Source: Antedon mediterranea (lineage: Eukaryota; Echinodermata; Crinoidea; Comatulida; Antedonidae). Taken from it: DNA of 64,000 nt. Below are positions 46,959 through 57,703 of the stretch, piece after piece. The DNA lies in the NCBI RefSeq assembly GCF_964355755.1, contig NC_092680.1, positions 6,983,001 through 7,047,000 of the forward strand, in the 5' to 3' direction. The translations under genes were made by a program, and so were the position numbers. Each line of letters starts with the position of its first letter. Position 1 is the stretch's first letter. The notes beneath the pieces were generated by a model. The model was not told the origin of the DNA. It saw only the letters and a list, made by a program, of their open reading frames with translations, and did not search any database.

Positions 46959-48570
46959 AAAAATATACTATAAAAATGTATTTCTTATTTTATTAAAAAA
47001 ATCATGAGTCTCCTCTCCTTAATTGCAAACACAAAAAACGATCTGAGCATGTGCAAATGTATATAAAAGCGCTCAGAGATAATGTACAGAGGGCAGTATA
47101 ATGATATAAGCAGTGAGTTAGGCAGATCATAAGTCAGCTCTCCTTAATTGCCTAAGTCACACAGCTGACTTAGGCAGAAACACAAAAAATAAAGTATATT
47201 GATATAAGCAGTGAGTTAGGCAGAAAAACAAAACAAAAATTATGACTTATACACTTTTGTTATGAGGCTGTCGATATCATCTATATACAAAAAATGCTAC
47301 CTTTAAGTAACAAAATTTAATAGAATCAGCTCTTCAGATTAAAATTTACACTGATGATTTTAGAAAAGGAAAGTAGCAATAAAAGAGAAAGAATTTGTAA
47401 CAAATGGGTTAAAAAATATACTATAAAAATGTATTTCTTATTTTATTTAAAAAATCATGAGTCTCCTCTCCTTAATTGCCCGGAGCCACACAGTTGACTT
47501 AGGCAGAAACACAAAAAAACGATCTGAGCATGTGCAAATGTATATAAAAGCACTCAGATAATGTAGAGAGGGCAGTATAAATTTATAAGCAATGAGTTAG
47601 GCAGATCATAAGTCAGCTCTCCTTAATTGCCTAAGTCACACAGCTGACTTAGGCAGAAACACAACAAATATAGTATATTTATATAAGCAGTGAGTTAGGC
47701 AGAGCATAAGTCAGCTCTCTTTAATTGCCTAAGTCAAACAGCTGACTTGGGCAGAAACACAACAAATATATTATATTGATATAAGCAGTGAGTTAGGCAG
47801 AAAAACAACAAAAAAATATGTCTTAGACACTTTTGTTATGAGGCTGTCGATATCATCTACATACAAAAAATGCTACCTTTTAAGTAACAAAACTTAATAG
47901 CATCAGCTCTTCAGATTAAAATTAACACTGATGCTTTTAGAAAAGGAAAGTAGCAATAAAAGAGAAAGAATTTGTAACAAATGAGTTAAAAAATATACTA
48001 TAAAAATTTATTTCTTATTTTATTTAAAAAATCATGAGTCTCCTCTCCTTAATTGCCTAAGTCACACAGCTGACTTAGGCAGAAACACAAAGCATGTATT
48101 ATATTGATATAAGCAGTGAGTTAGGCAGAAAAATAACAAAAAAAAATTATGTCTTAGACACTTTTGTTATGAGGCTGTCGATATTATCTATATACAAAAA
48201 ATGCTACCCTTTAAGTAACAAAACTTAATAGCATCAGCTCTTCAGATTAAAATTAACACTGATGAATTTAGAAAAGGAGAGTAGCAATAAAAGAGAAGAA
48301 TTTGTAACAAATGGGTTAAAAAATATACTATAAAAATGTATTTCTTATTTTATTACAAAAATCATGAGTTTCCTCTCCTTAATTGCCTAAGTCACACAGC
48401 TGACTTGGGCAGAAACACAAAAAACGATCTGAGCATGTGCAAATGTATATAAAAGCACTCAGATAATGTACAGAGGGCAGTATATTGATATAAGCAGTGA
48501 GTTAGGCAGATCATAAGTCAGCTCTCCTTAATTGCCTAAGTCACACAGCTGACTTAGGCAGAAACACACA
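46959..48570. repeat. Composite tandem repeat with CTGACTTAGGCAG hairpins (block B)
   Basis: Three further unit starts (ATGCTACC.TTTAAGTAACA at about 47,294, 47,870 and 48,201) and seven CAGTGAGTTAGGCAG-type boxes occur. The GCCTAAGTCA/TGACTTAGGC hairpin is mostly conserved. The last hairpin at about 48,532-48,560 is the empty site for the foldback element of block A. Confidence 0.85.
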
Positions 48571-48927
48571 AAATATAGTCTTAAAAACATTGACGCTGTC
48601 ATTTGGCGTCCAAGTAATGATTATTGTTTAAACGTTTGTATTATAGCATGTCTAACAATGATTCGCGCTGTTATATCCTTGGATTGAATGAATATGGTAT
48701 TTGAAAATAAATAATATGTGCAGTTTAAATATGTATTTTTTTTATTTCTCTGTCTTGCATTTTGTATGATCCCGGTATTTTGAACACGCATTGTGATTGT
48801 AAGACGACGCTGTTTTCTCTTTGGCTGTAAACTGAAAACATTGACGCACACTGTCATTAGGCGTCGAAGTAAAGATTTTGGGTTTATTTTCTAAAGAATT
48901 ATTGAACGAATGCTAGATGACCATGTT
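48571..48927. repeat. Duplicated unique block, left part (block B copy)
   Basis: This matches 39,230-39,597 nearly base for base, apart from small indels in a T run. It is cut after CATGTT by a LINE and resumes at 51,982. It is non-coding. Confidence 0.8.
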
Positions 48928-51900
48928 AATAATAATAATAATAAGATTTTCATAGCGCACATACGTACCACTCCAGAGTGCTCAAGGCGCATTTAAAAAT
49001 AAAAAAGAAATAAATCATACAAATTCCTGACAAATAAAATGCAATTTCTTTGGAGGGTCCCCATCCGTTGTCGTTCTGTCGCGGTCCCGAACCCCTACCT
49101 AGGTGACCAAACAAAGGAACAGGATACACATTTGCCTTGCCACAGACGACCGGGTGCTCAGAGACAACAACTAAGACAGAGGCACCCCAAAGATAATGCT
49201 GGCCAGGAAAAGGTATACAAAACAATTCTAAGTCTAAACAACTTTAAGAAACCTCATGATTTCCATATGCCTTAATGAATAAATGTGTTTTTAATAATTT
49301 TTTAAAAGTATCAACAGTTTTGCAAAATCTTATAGAGCTCGGTAGAGCATTCCACAGACGAGGAGCAGTAACGGAGAATGCTCTGTCACCCCATGAGTGG
49401 TGAGACTTAGGCTGATGTAGAAGCAGCGAGTCACTAGAGCGCAGATTACGTCCGGGAACATACAGCCTAAGCATGTCAGAAATATATTCAGGAGCCATGC
49501 CATTTATAGACTTAAAAACAAAGAGTAATATTTCAAAAACAATGCGGTACCTAACAGGGAGCCAATGCAATATTTCCAAAGTATTTGATATGTGTCCATA
49601 TCTTGGTAATTTTTTAACAACTCGTGCCGCTGTATTTTGAATCAGTTGGAGCCTGTGGAGTTGTTTTTGTGGTAGCCCGTATAGCAAAGAGTTTCCCATA
49701 TCTAGTCGTGAAGTGACAAAAGCATGAACAAGTTGTTTAGCTGCTGTCTCATTTATAAACTTACGAATCCTTCGAATGTTTCGCAAGTGAAAAGACAACG
49801 CAGAAATAGTTTTTGAGATATGAGAAATCATAGTCATACCCACATCCATTTCAACCCCAAGATTTCTAACCTGCCTAGCCGGGTCAATTTGGGTTTCACC
49901 AATGTGAATAAAGCTTGGTGGCAGTTTTTCCAACTGCTGTTTTGATCCAAAGAGAACAAATTCTGTTTTTTATCATTTAATTTAAGAAAGTTGTTTTTCA
50001 TCCAGACACGCAATTCATAGATACAATGTTGGAGCAATTCCAAAGAAATGTCACTGTGTTTCATAGTAGGTTTAAAAGAAATATAAATCTGAGTATCATC
50101 AGCATAAACATGATAGCACAGATCATGTTTACTTATGATATCCCGTATCGGGTGTAAATAAACAGTAAACCATTGCGGCCCAAGAACAGATCCTTGTGGT
50201 ACCTGTCACGAACTCCTCTCACGTATGTTTCCGAGCGGTTGAAAATACTTTAGGAACTCCCTTGTGACATAAAAGTATACACTCAAAATCCACAAAGTTG
50301 TAAAATAACTCAAAACAAAGCTTTAATTTCAATCAACTTCAACTTTTAACAATCCAGTAAGCACTTTAAATAACAGCTTCACAATGACTTTACAATATAA
50401 TATCCAACCTTTAATCCAACCTCTAATCCAACAACCTTACAATAGTTTACAACCCTTTATATACAAGATGCTCCTATCCTTCTAGATCATTCTTTATACT
50501 TCTCATTATTACATGATTACAGTTTCTATTAATAGCACTTCTGGAATGTTCTTGATTGTTCTTATTAATTATACATGGTTTATTAAATCAAAACATCTTA
50601 TTCTAGAATGTTCATGTAAATACTATGTTACTCTATATGTTAGGGAATGGTAATTTATTACAGTACCGAAAAGTTTAGAAAAGAAGCTTTTGAAATAGCA
50701 TCACCAATACATACGTGTTGAGGTCGTTTTTCCAAATATGACCGACACCAATCAAGTGCATTTCCTTCAATACCAATATAAGTACTGAGTCTATTTAGCA
50801 ACACAGAATGATCAATCGTATCAAATGCTGCACTTAAATCTAATAATACTAGAGCAGTTAGCTTTCCATCATCCATCCCACGTAGGATGTCATTATTTAC
50901 ACGAAGTAATGCCGTTTCAGTACTGTGATGCGCTTTGTAGGCAGATTGATACGGATCAAGTAGGCCATGTTTTTGTACATGCGACAAAATCCGTTTAGAA
51001 ACAACCTTCTCAATTATTTTTTCTAAAAAACTAAGATTCGAGATAGGTCTGTAGTTTTTCAGAATCTCGGGATCTAGACCTGTTTTTTTCAATGTGGGTC
51101 GAACATGGGTGACACCATGTGTGATTAATGGAATAAATGCAGAAGTACATTTCTTAATCAGTGAAGTTGGTACCGGGTCAAGTGCACACGATTTAGAGGG
51201 AGAATTTTTGACAATTTTTAAAATTTCCTCATCACTTGCAGGTTCGAACTGAGAAAACCGTATAGACCTAGTTAAACCATAAGATATATTACATTTATCA
51301 GAAGCAGTTATAACTTCGCCAGTATTTTCATTTTCTAGTGAATCACGAATTGATTTAATTTTATTTACAAAAAACACAGAAAATCTTTCAGCAAGAGCTT
51401 CATCGGAGACAGACGAAGGAAGGACCGATGACTTGGAGTGATGTAAAAGTTTATTTACTATATTGAAAAGTTTCTTTTGATCACCTGTGCAGTCACTAAC
51501 CAGACTAGAGTAATACCGCGTCTTAGCCTTTTCAATCAGTCCATTTACAACGCATCTTTGAACACAGTATTCCTGTCTATCCTTAGGAAGCTTTGATTTC
51601 ATCCATTTACATTCAAGTTGACGACGTACTTTCCTTTCAGATCGAATTTCATCGGTATACCACGGTTTAGCTTCCTTTTGCCTAATTGTTTTGTTCTGAA
51701 CTGGCGCATGTAAATCAAGTACAGCTCTGAGATCAGAATAGCTTTCTACACTGTCTTCAAGAATTACACTTACATCGGTTATATTAGACACACAGGCTTT
51801 AATGTCATTTGTGAATTTCTTAATATCAATTTGTTTTAGGTTGCGACTTTTTCTTACAGTTTTGTGTGTTGTGGGCCGTTTAAGATCAAACTTGCAAAAT

Positions 51901-51981
51901 GATCTGACAGGCCAGGGTGTATCTTTACATCCGAGAGAAGTAGATCATCTCTAGTGATGATAAGGTCGAGGCAGTCGTCAT
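48928..51981 (-). pseudogene. CR1/L2-like LINE, 5'-truncated, with solo LTR inside
   Basis: The element lies on the minus strand and ends at its 3' side with GCGCCTTGAGC...GTGCGCTATGAAAA and (TTA)n. It begins at about 51,981 in the endonuclease C-terminus (CLDLIITRDDLLLS, then LSDHFAS). The frame 50,658-51,791 then holds the linker and RT start (NYRPISNLSFLEKIIEK, LLDLSAAFDTIDHSVL). After the solo LTR the RT resumes with VPQGSVLGPQ and YADDTQIYI. The frame 49,244-49,933 is the C-terminal part (ILHWLPVRYRI, GDRAFSVTAPRLWNALPSSI). Frameshifts are present. Flanking CATGTT (48,922-48,927; 51,982-51,987) is a 6-bp duplication, and block A has the empty site. Confidence 0.9.
50204..50662 (-). mobile_element. 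Solo LTR, 459 bp
   Basis: The segment begins TGTCACGAACTCC and ends TTATTACA (TG...CA), flanked by the 5-bp direct repeat GTACC at 50,199-50,203 and 50,663-50,667. Removing it with one repeat restores the LINE frame FLNFS-VPQGSVLGP. On the minus strand it has TATATAAAGGG as a possible TATA box and ATTAAAGC as a possible polyadenylation signal, which favours minus orientation. The features fit a Ty3/Gypsy-like or related LTR. No internal coding region is present. Confidence 0.85.
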
Positions 51982-52545
51982 CATGTTGAATGATTTTACA
52001 ATAAGACACGCACTGTCCTTGGTGCGGGGGTCTTGAAGAATAGGTTTGTCATAAAAAGTTTTAGGTCATTTCATACATCGAACAAATGCAATTGTCTTAA
52101 ACGGCAAGTTAGGTATTATACCGCGCCTATATGCGCGCCTTTGCCAGCTGTATCGGTATTGAAGATGTTTGGCATCGTCAACGTTTGCCATCGTATGGAC
52201 CTTGGTATCAAGTCTAAATCAATACGAATGCTATTGTGTTAAACGGCAAGTTAGATATTATACCGCGCCTATATGCGCGCCTTTGCCACTCGGTATTGAA
52301 GAAACATTCCAAAAGTATGCTTAGAAATTGTAATACCAATAGAGTAAGAAGTATCATCTAGAAGATTACGAACATATCGTATACAAGAAGAGGGAACGGG
52401 TAGTGTTCTCTCTCGGTTGAGGTGAACTAAATGCTTAAAAACATTGACGCGCGCTGCCATTAGGCGTCGAAGTAATGATATGGTTTAAACGTTTTGTATT
52501 ATAGCATGCCTAACAATGATTCGCGCTGGATTCAACGATTTGTAC
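51982..52545. repeat. Duplicated unique block, right part (block B copy)
   Basis: This matches 39,592-40,130 of block A, including both CCGCGCC...GCGCGCC phrases. It is non-coding. Confidence 0.8.
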
Positions 52546-53083
52546 ACGGATTTTGTCGAAAAACGGATAATAATTGAATTTTAAAAACTTGATATTTTGG
52601 CCATTTAAAAAAAAATCTCTGTACAGGGATTTTGTCGAAAAATAGCAATTTTTCGACCTTTTTATTTTTCGACATAATTGTGTTCTATGGTACTATAAGA
52701 TGATCAAAAAACAATTATTATCATATACACCAATATAAAAGCACAATAATTGAATTTTAAAAACTTTAAATTTTGGAAATATTTTGAAAAAATCCCTGTA
52801 CTTTGTCGAAAAATTGCCAATTTTTGACCTTTTTATTTTTCGGCATAACTGGGTTCTATGATACTATAAGATGATCATAAAGCAATATATGATCATATAC
52901 AGCAATAAAAACGCATAATACTAGAATTTTAAAAACTTGAAATTTTTGCAATTTTTCTAAAAAATCCCTGTACTTATAGTACAGGGAGTTTTTCGAAAAA
53001 TGGCCAATTTTCGACCTTTTATTTTTTGGCATAACTGGGTTCTATGGAACTATAAGATGATCATAAAGCAATATATGATCATA
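52546..53083. repeat. Tandem repeat of 150-200 bp, about 3 units (block B)
   Basis: The units are the same as at 40,120-41,115, with fewer copies than block A. It is cut by a LINE at 53,084 and resumes for about 60 bp at 53,916. Confidence 0.85.
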
Positions 53084-53915
53084 AAAAAATTAGTATCTAC
53101 TGAAGTGTTACTTACCATATACAAGACACTTATATTACCAGTGTTGACATATGGTATTATTGTATGGGGTGCGGGGAACAAAGACAATTTGGATCGCCTT
53201 CTATTGCTTCAGAAAAAAGCTCTTAGGATCATTTGTAAGGTAGACTTTCATCATCCCTCTTCTCAGCTCTTTGTGAAAACGGGCACACTTAATATATTTG
53301 ATTTGTATAAAAACAGTGTTTTAAATTTTATGTTTAAATACCAAAAAGGACAACTTCCAAAATGTTTTAATTCTTTATTCAGTTTATTTGATAATTATCA
53401 TACATATAACACTCGAAATAAAGACAATTATTGTATAAAATTAAAATCAACTAATATGGGTCAGCAAAGTATAGCATATAGAGGACCTAAGCTATGGAAT
53501 CAACTTATAAGAAATATAAGAGAGAGTGAAAATATATCAATATTTAAAAAACTATTACTAAATAAATGCATTAATAGTTATAAAGAAACAATATATCTAT
53601 GCGAAAACAACATTTGTAAAATATGTCTAACTTTAACTTAATTAATTACATTCTCGTATATATTCTGAGACTGATGTATATATATATGTTATATTATAGT
53701 ACGTTGTATTTTCCTTCATTTATTTACTACATGAAAACATTTTTTTGTAATATATTTGTAAATTTATATTTTAAGTTAGGGTGCCACAGATTAAAAGCTT
53801 TGCTTGCTTGTGGTTATCCCGTTTTTCACACTTTATTGTACTTAATCTTTTATTTATATTTTTAAGAATGTTGTGTGAAAAATAAAAGAATCAATCAATC
53901 AATCAATCAATCAAT
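53084..53915 (+). pseudogene. CR1/Jockey-group LINE 3' end, 832 bp
   Basis: The plus-strand frame reads LISTYKTLILPVLTYGIIVWG-like sequence, precisely TLILPVLTYGIIVWGAGNKD, then YNTRNKDNY and IAYRGPKLWNQLIRNI, ending at 53,641. This is the conserved C-terminal part behind the RT of CR1/Jockey-group LINEs. A 3' untranslated region and (CAAT)n follow. The matching repeat unit without insertion exists at 40,860-40,880, which fixes the ends. A 3-bp ATA duplication is possible. Confidence 0.85.
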
Positions 53916-53982
53916 ATACAGCAATAAAAACGCATAATACTAGAATTTTAAAAACTTGAAATTTTTGCCATTTAAAAAAAAA

Positions 53983-54808
53983 CAAGGCCAACAGCCATTA
54001 AGTCGCGTGCTACAATGCATAGTGATACCGGACCGACAGACAGACCGACAGACCGACAGACAGATCGACAGACAGACAGACAGACAGAGAGACCGACCGA
54101 CCGACATAGTGAACTATACTGACCGAAATTACTGAACATGTTTAAAAATGTTGAAATGTTTAAAAACATTGATTTTTTTAAATTTACACGTGCGTAGCCT
54201 GTCACTTTCGACGTGCTCGTATAACGTAATTTCGAGTTGAAAAGTAAGTCAAGAAAACAGAAATCGGGCAAAAAGAGTGCGCAATAACATTTAACGCGCA
54301 GTGCGCGCGCAAAAATATGCACACTCATGGCAATTTTGTAAACGCTTAAAATTGCCTGAAATGTACTTTTTATTCATCGAAAATAAATTTTGAAAATGTT
54401 AAGCGCGCGTACGCATGCGTTACATGCGTTACGCACGTAATTGTTTTGCCATATGATGATTTATGCCCTGAAGTTTATGAGTACCAAATTTTATTTAATT
54501 GTGATTCATGGTTGTGAAGATATGATTACAAACGTGATTTCGTTAAATCGTGCGTAGACCGCGTACTTTTTTATTGCGCACCGTGAAAACATAACCATAT
54601 TGATTCCTGGCCATAAGGAATATACTGTGAAAAATTGACCTAGCTAGATTAAACTGATATCAAGATAAGGTCAGAAAGCGATAAAACGCATAGTGATACC
54701 GGACCGACAGACAGACAGACAGACAGACCGACAGACAGACAGACCGACAGACAGACAGACAGACAGACCGACCGACCTAGTGAACTATAGAGTCACTTCC
54801 ACGCGACT
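53983..54808 (+). mobile_element. HINE, full length, 826 bp
   Basis: It has the same termini and order as 45,338-46,140, with two microsatellite tracts. It sits in the A run of TTTAAAAAAAAATCCCTG, and block A keeps that site uninterrupted at 41,081-41,097. There is therefore an independent empty site, no target duplication beyond A residues, and clean element ends. Confidence 0.9.
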
Positions 54809-54849
54809 AAAAATCCCTGTACTATATAGTACTGGGAGTTTTTCGATGT

Positions 54850-55499
54850 ACGCACGTAATTGTATTGCCATATGATGATTTATGCCCTGAAATTTATGAG
54901 TACCAAATTTTATTTAATTGTGATTCATGGTTGTGAAGATATGATTACAAACGTGATTTCGTTAAATCGTGCGTAGACCGCGTAATTTTTTATTGCGCAC
55001 CGTGAAAACATAACCACATCGATTCCTGGCCATAAGGAATATACTGTGAAAAATTGACTTAGCTAGATTAAACTGATATCAAGATAAGGTCAGAAAGCGA
55101 TAAATCGCATAGTGATACCGGACCGACAGACAGACCGACAGACCGACAGACAGACCGACAGACCGACAGACCGACAGACAGACAGACAGACACAGACCGA
55201 CCGACTACGTGCACTTAATACCAAAACAAAACGGTTTAGGTGCTCGTTTGTACCTAATGCTATACACTTATATAACTCCAGAGTACAAAGGTAAAATGTA
55301 ACCGATAATTTTTATCTAATTTTAACAATTTTTAGCCTCTTAACTTTTTGTGTGTGTTTTTGTAAATTGTATTTTATATTTTTGTATTTTGCCAGTTTTC
55401 AAATCACATTTCTGTTTTTTAAATGGACAATAAAGTATATATGACTATGACTATGACTATGACATAGTGAACTATAGAGTCGCGTCCACGCGACTAAAA
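54850..55499 (+). mobile_element. 5'-truncated HINE with a LINE tail inside (block B)
   Basis: This is the counterpart of 41,116-41,525. Its microsatellite is interrupted at about 55,203-55,466 by a LINE 3' end. The terminal TATAGAGTCGCGT hairpin and TAAAAA follow. Confidence 0.85.
55203..55466 (+). mobile_element. LINE 3' tail fragment, about 264 bp
   Basis: The frame TKTKRFRCSFVPNAIHLYNS resembles the last residues of many LINE proteins. An untranslated tail follows with a polyadenylation-like AATAAAG and (ATGACT)n. It sits inside the HINE microsatellite. The block A copy lacks it. Confidence 0.65.
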
Positions 55500-56915
55500 A
55501 TGGTTTTGTCATCAGCATAAAGATAAAAAGAAAGGATGTCAGATGCATTTGGCAAATCATTGATATACAATAAAAAAAAAGAAGAGGGCCTAATAGAGAC
55601 CCTTGAGGAACACCACAAACAATAGGTTTAAAATAGGAAGAAACATTGTTGATATAGGTGCATTGAAGTCGATTGGACAGATAATCTTTAAAAAGGTCAA
55701 GAGTAATGCCACGGATACCATAGTTAAAGAGTTTTGAAAGTAAAATAGTGTGATCAATGGTATCGAATGTCTTAGACAGATCTATGAATAGGCCAGACGA
55801 AAACAACTTATTATGATTAGCATCCACAATGTTGTTGGTAAGATCAATTAAAGCAAAAGAAGTGGAATAGTTTTGTCTGAAACCGTATTGTTTATTGTAG
55901 AGAATGTTGTGTCGGTTAATGAAATCATACGTACGGTCATAGATAAGTTTTTCAAGAATTTTTGAAAAGAAAGTAAGAACAGAAATTGGTCGATAATTGT
56001 TGGGATCAGATTTGTTACCTTTTTTTGTATATAGGAGTGACCTTTGCTGTTTTTATGCTTTTAGGGAAAGATCCTGTGGATAAAGATAAGTTGCAAATAT
56101 GAGTAAGTGGAGAAAGAATAAGGTCTATTAATTTTTTAACAACATTTCCACGATATATTATATCGTCAATTCCAGCAGCCTTGTTGTTTTTTAAAGAGTT
56201 GACAATTTTAAGAACCTCATGTTCCGAAACTGGAGATAAAAAAAGGGAATTTGGAGTAGAAGGACTAATATAAGATAGTGACGGAAACTATTGACAGAAC
56301 TAGTGTCGATTTCTTTTGCTAATTCAGGCCCTATATTGGTAAAATGTTTATTTAATAAATTGGACACCATTTTCGGGTCTTTTGTTAGATTTCCATTACT
56401 CATTATCTCAATGTTAGAAATTGTGTTGTTTGATGGTTTAAGTATAGAGTTTATAGTACGCCAAGTAGCTTTAATATTGGATTTGTTTTCATTAAAGGGT
56501 GCCATGGAAGGGTGCCGAATGCTCTTGAGATAAAGTTTTTGTTTGTATGAGATGGAGGTTAAAAGCCCGTTTGTCATCCAAGGTTTTAATTTCTTTTTAG
56601 TTTTAGGTGGATCTAACAAAGGGAAGTTCCTATCATATAGGGCTTTGTACTTTACGAAAAAAATATCATACGCTTCGTCAGGGTCTAATTTATCTAAGAC
56701 ATCATTCCACGATGTTATTGACAGATCATTTCGAAAATGATGAATATTGTTTTCATTAAATTTTCTAAATTTATGCATCACTTTGTCTGTAGACTTACTT
56801 GAATTAGTAATGTTCACAGTGAAAACGGGAAGTTGATCAGTTGCATCACTAATGACAATGCCGCTCATTGAAGAGTCTAGACTGTTTGAGAAAATGTTAT
56901 CAAGAAGAGTGGCAG
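55500..56915 (-). pseudogene. CR1/Jockey-group LINE fragment (block B)
   Basis: This is the uninterrupted paralogue of the LINE at 41,526-45,211. The frame 56,191-56,973 covers the endonuclease end and linker. The frame 55,399-55,827 covers RT with DLSKTFDTIDHTILLSKLF and CGVPQGSLLGPLL. It ends at YADDT next to the HINE hairpin, and starts in the 68-bp satellite at about 56,915. It is frameshifted and non-functional. Confidence 0.88.
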
Positions 56916-57703
56916 ATATGGTAGCGAACAGTATTAAACTAAATCCTATTATTATCACTGTTCGCGAGTGCAACCAAAATGGGTATAGTAGAGCACAATG
57001 CTAAACTAAATCCTACTTATTATCACTGTGCGCGAGTGCAACCAAAATGGGTATATTAGCGCACAGTGCTAAACCAAATCCTATTTATTATCACTGTGCG
57101 CGAGTTCTACCAAAATGGGTATAGTAGCGCACAGTGCTAAACAACTAAATCCTATTTATTATCACTATGCGCCAGTGCAACCAAAATGGGTATATTAGCG
57201 CACAGTGCTAAACCAAATCCTATTAATATTATTGTGCGAGAGTACAACCAAAATGGGTATAGTAGCGCACAGTGCTAAACTAAATCCTATTTATTATCAC
57301 TGTGCGCGAGTTCTACCAAAATGGGTATAGTAGCGCACAGTGCTAAACAACTAAATCCTATTTATTATCACTATGCGCCAGTGCAACCAAAATGGGTATG
57401 GTAGCGCACAGTGCTAAACTGAATCCTATTTATTATCACTGTGCGCGAGTTTTACCAAAATGGGTATAGTAGCGCACAGTGCTAAACAACTAAATCCTAT
57501 TTATTATCACTGTGCGCCAGTGCAACCAAAATGGGTATGGTAGCGCACAGTGCTAAACTAAATCCTATTTATTATCACTGTGCGCGAGTGCAACCAAAAT
57601 GGGTATAGTAGCGCACAGTGCTAAACTGAATCTTGTTTATTATCACTGTACTCAAAAGTACAATCAAAATGGGTGTAGTAGAGCATAGTGCAAAACTAAT
57701 TAT
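56916..57703. repeat. 68-bp satellite, about 11 monomers
   Basis: Monomers include a variant with an extra CAACTAAA phrase (GCTAAACAACTAAATCC) that recurs with every second or third monomer. It ends in a diverged monomer broken by the DNA element at about 57,704. Confidence 0.9.
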
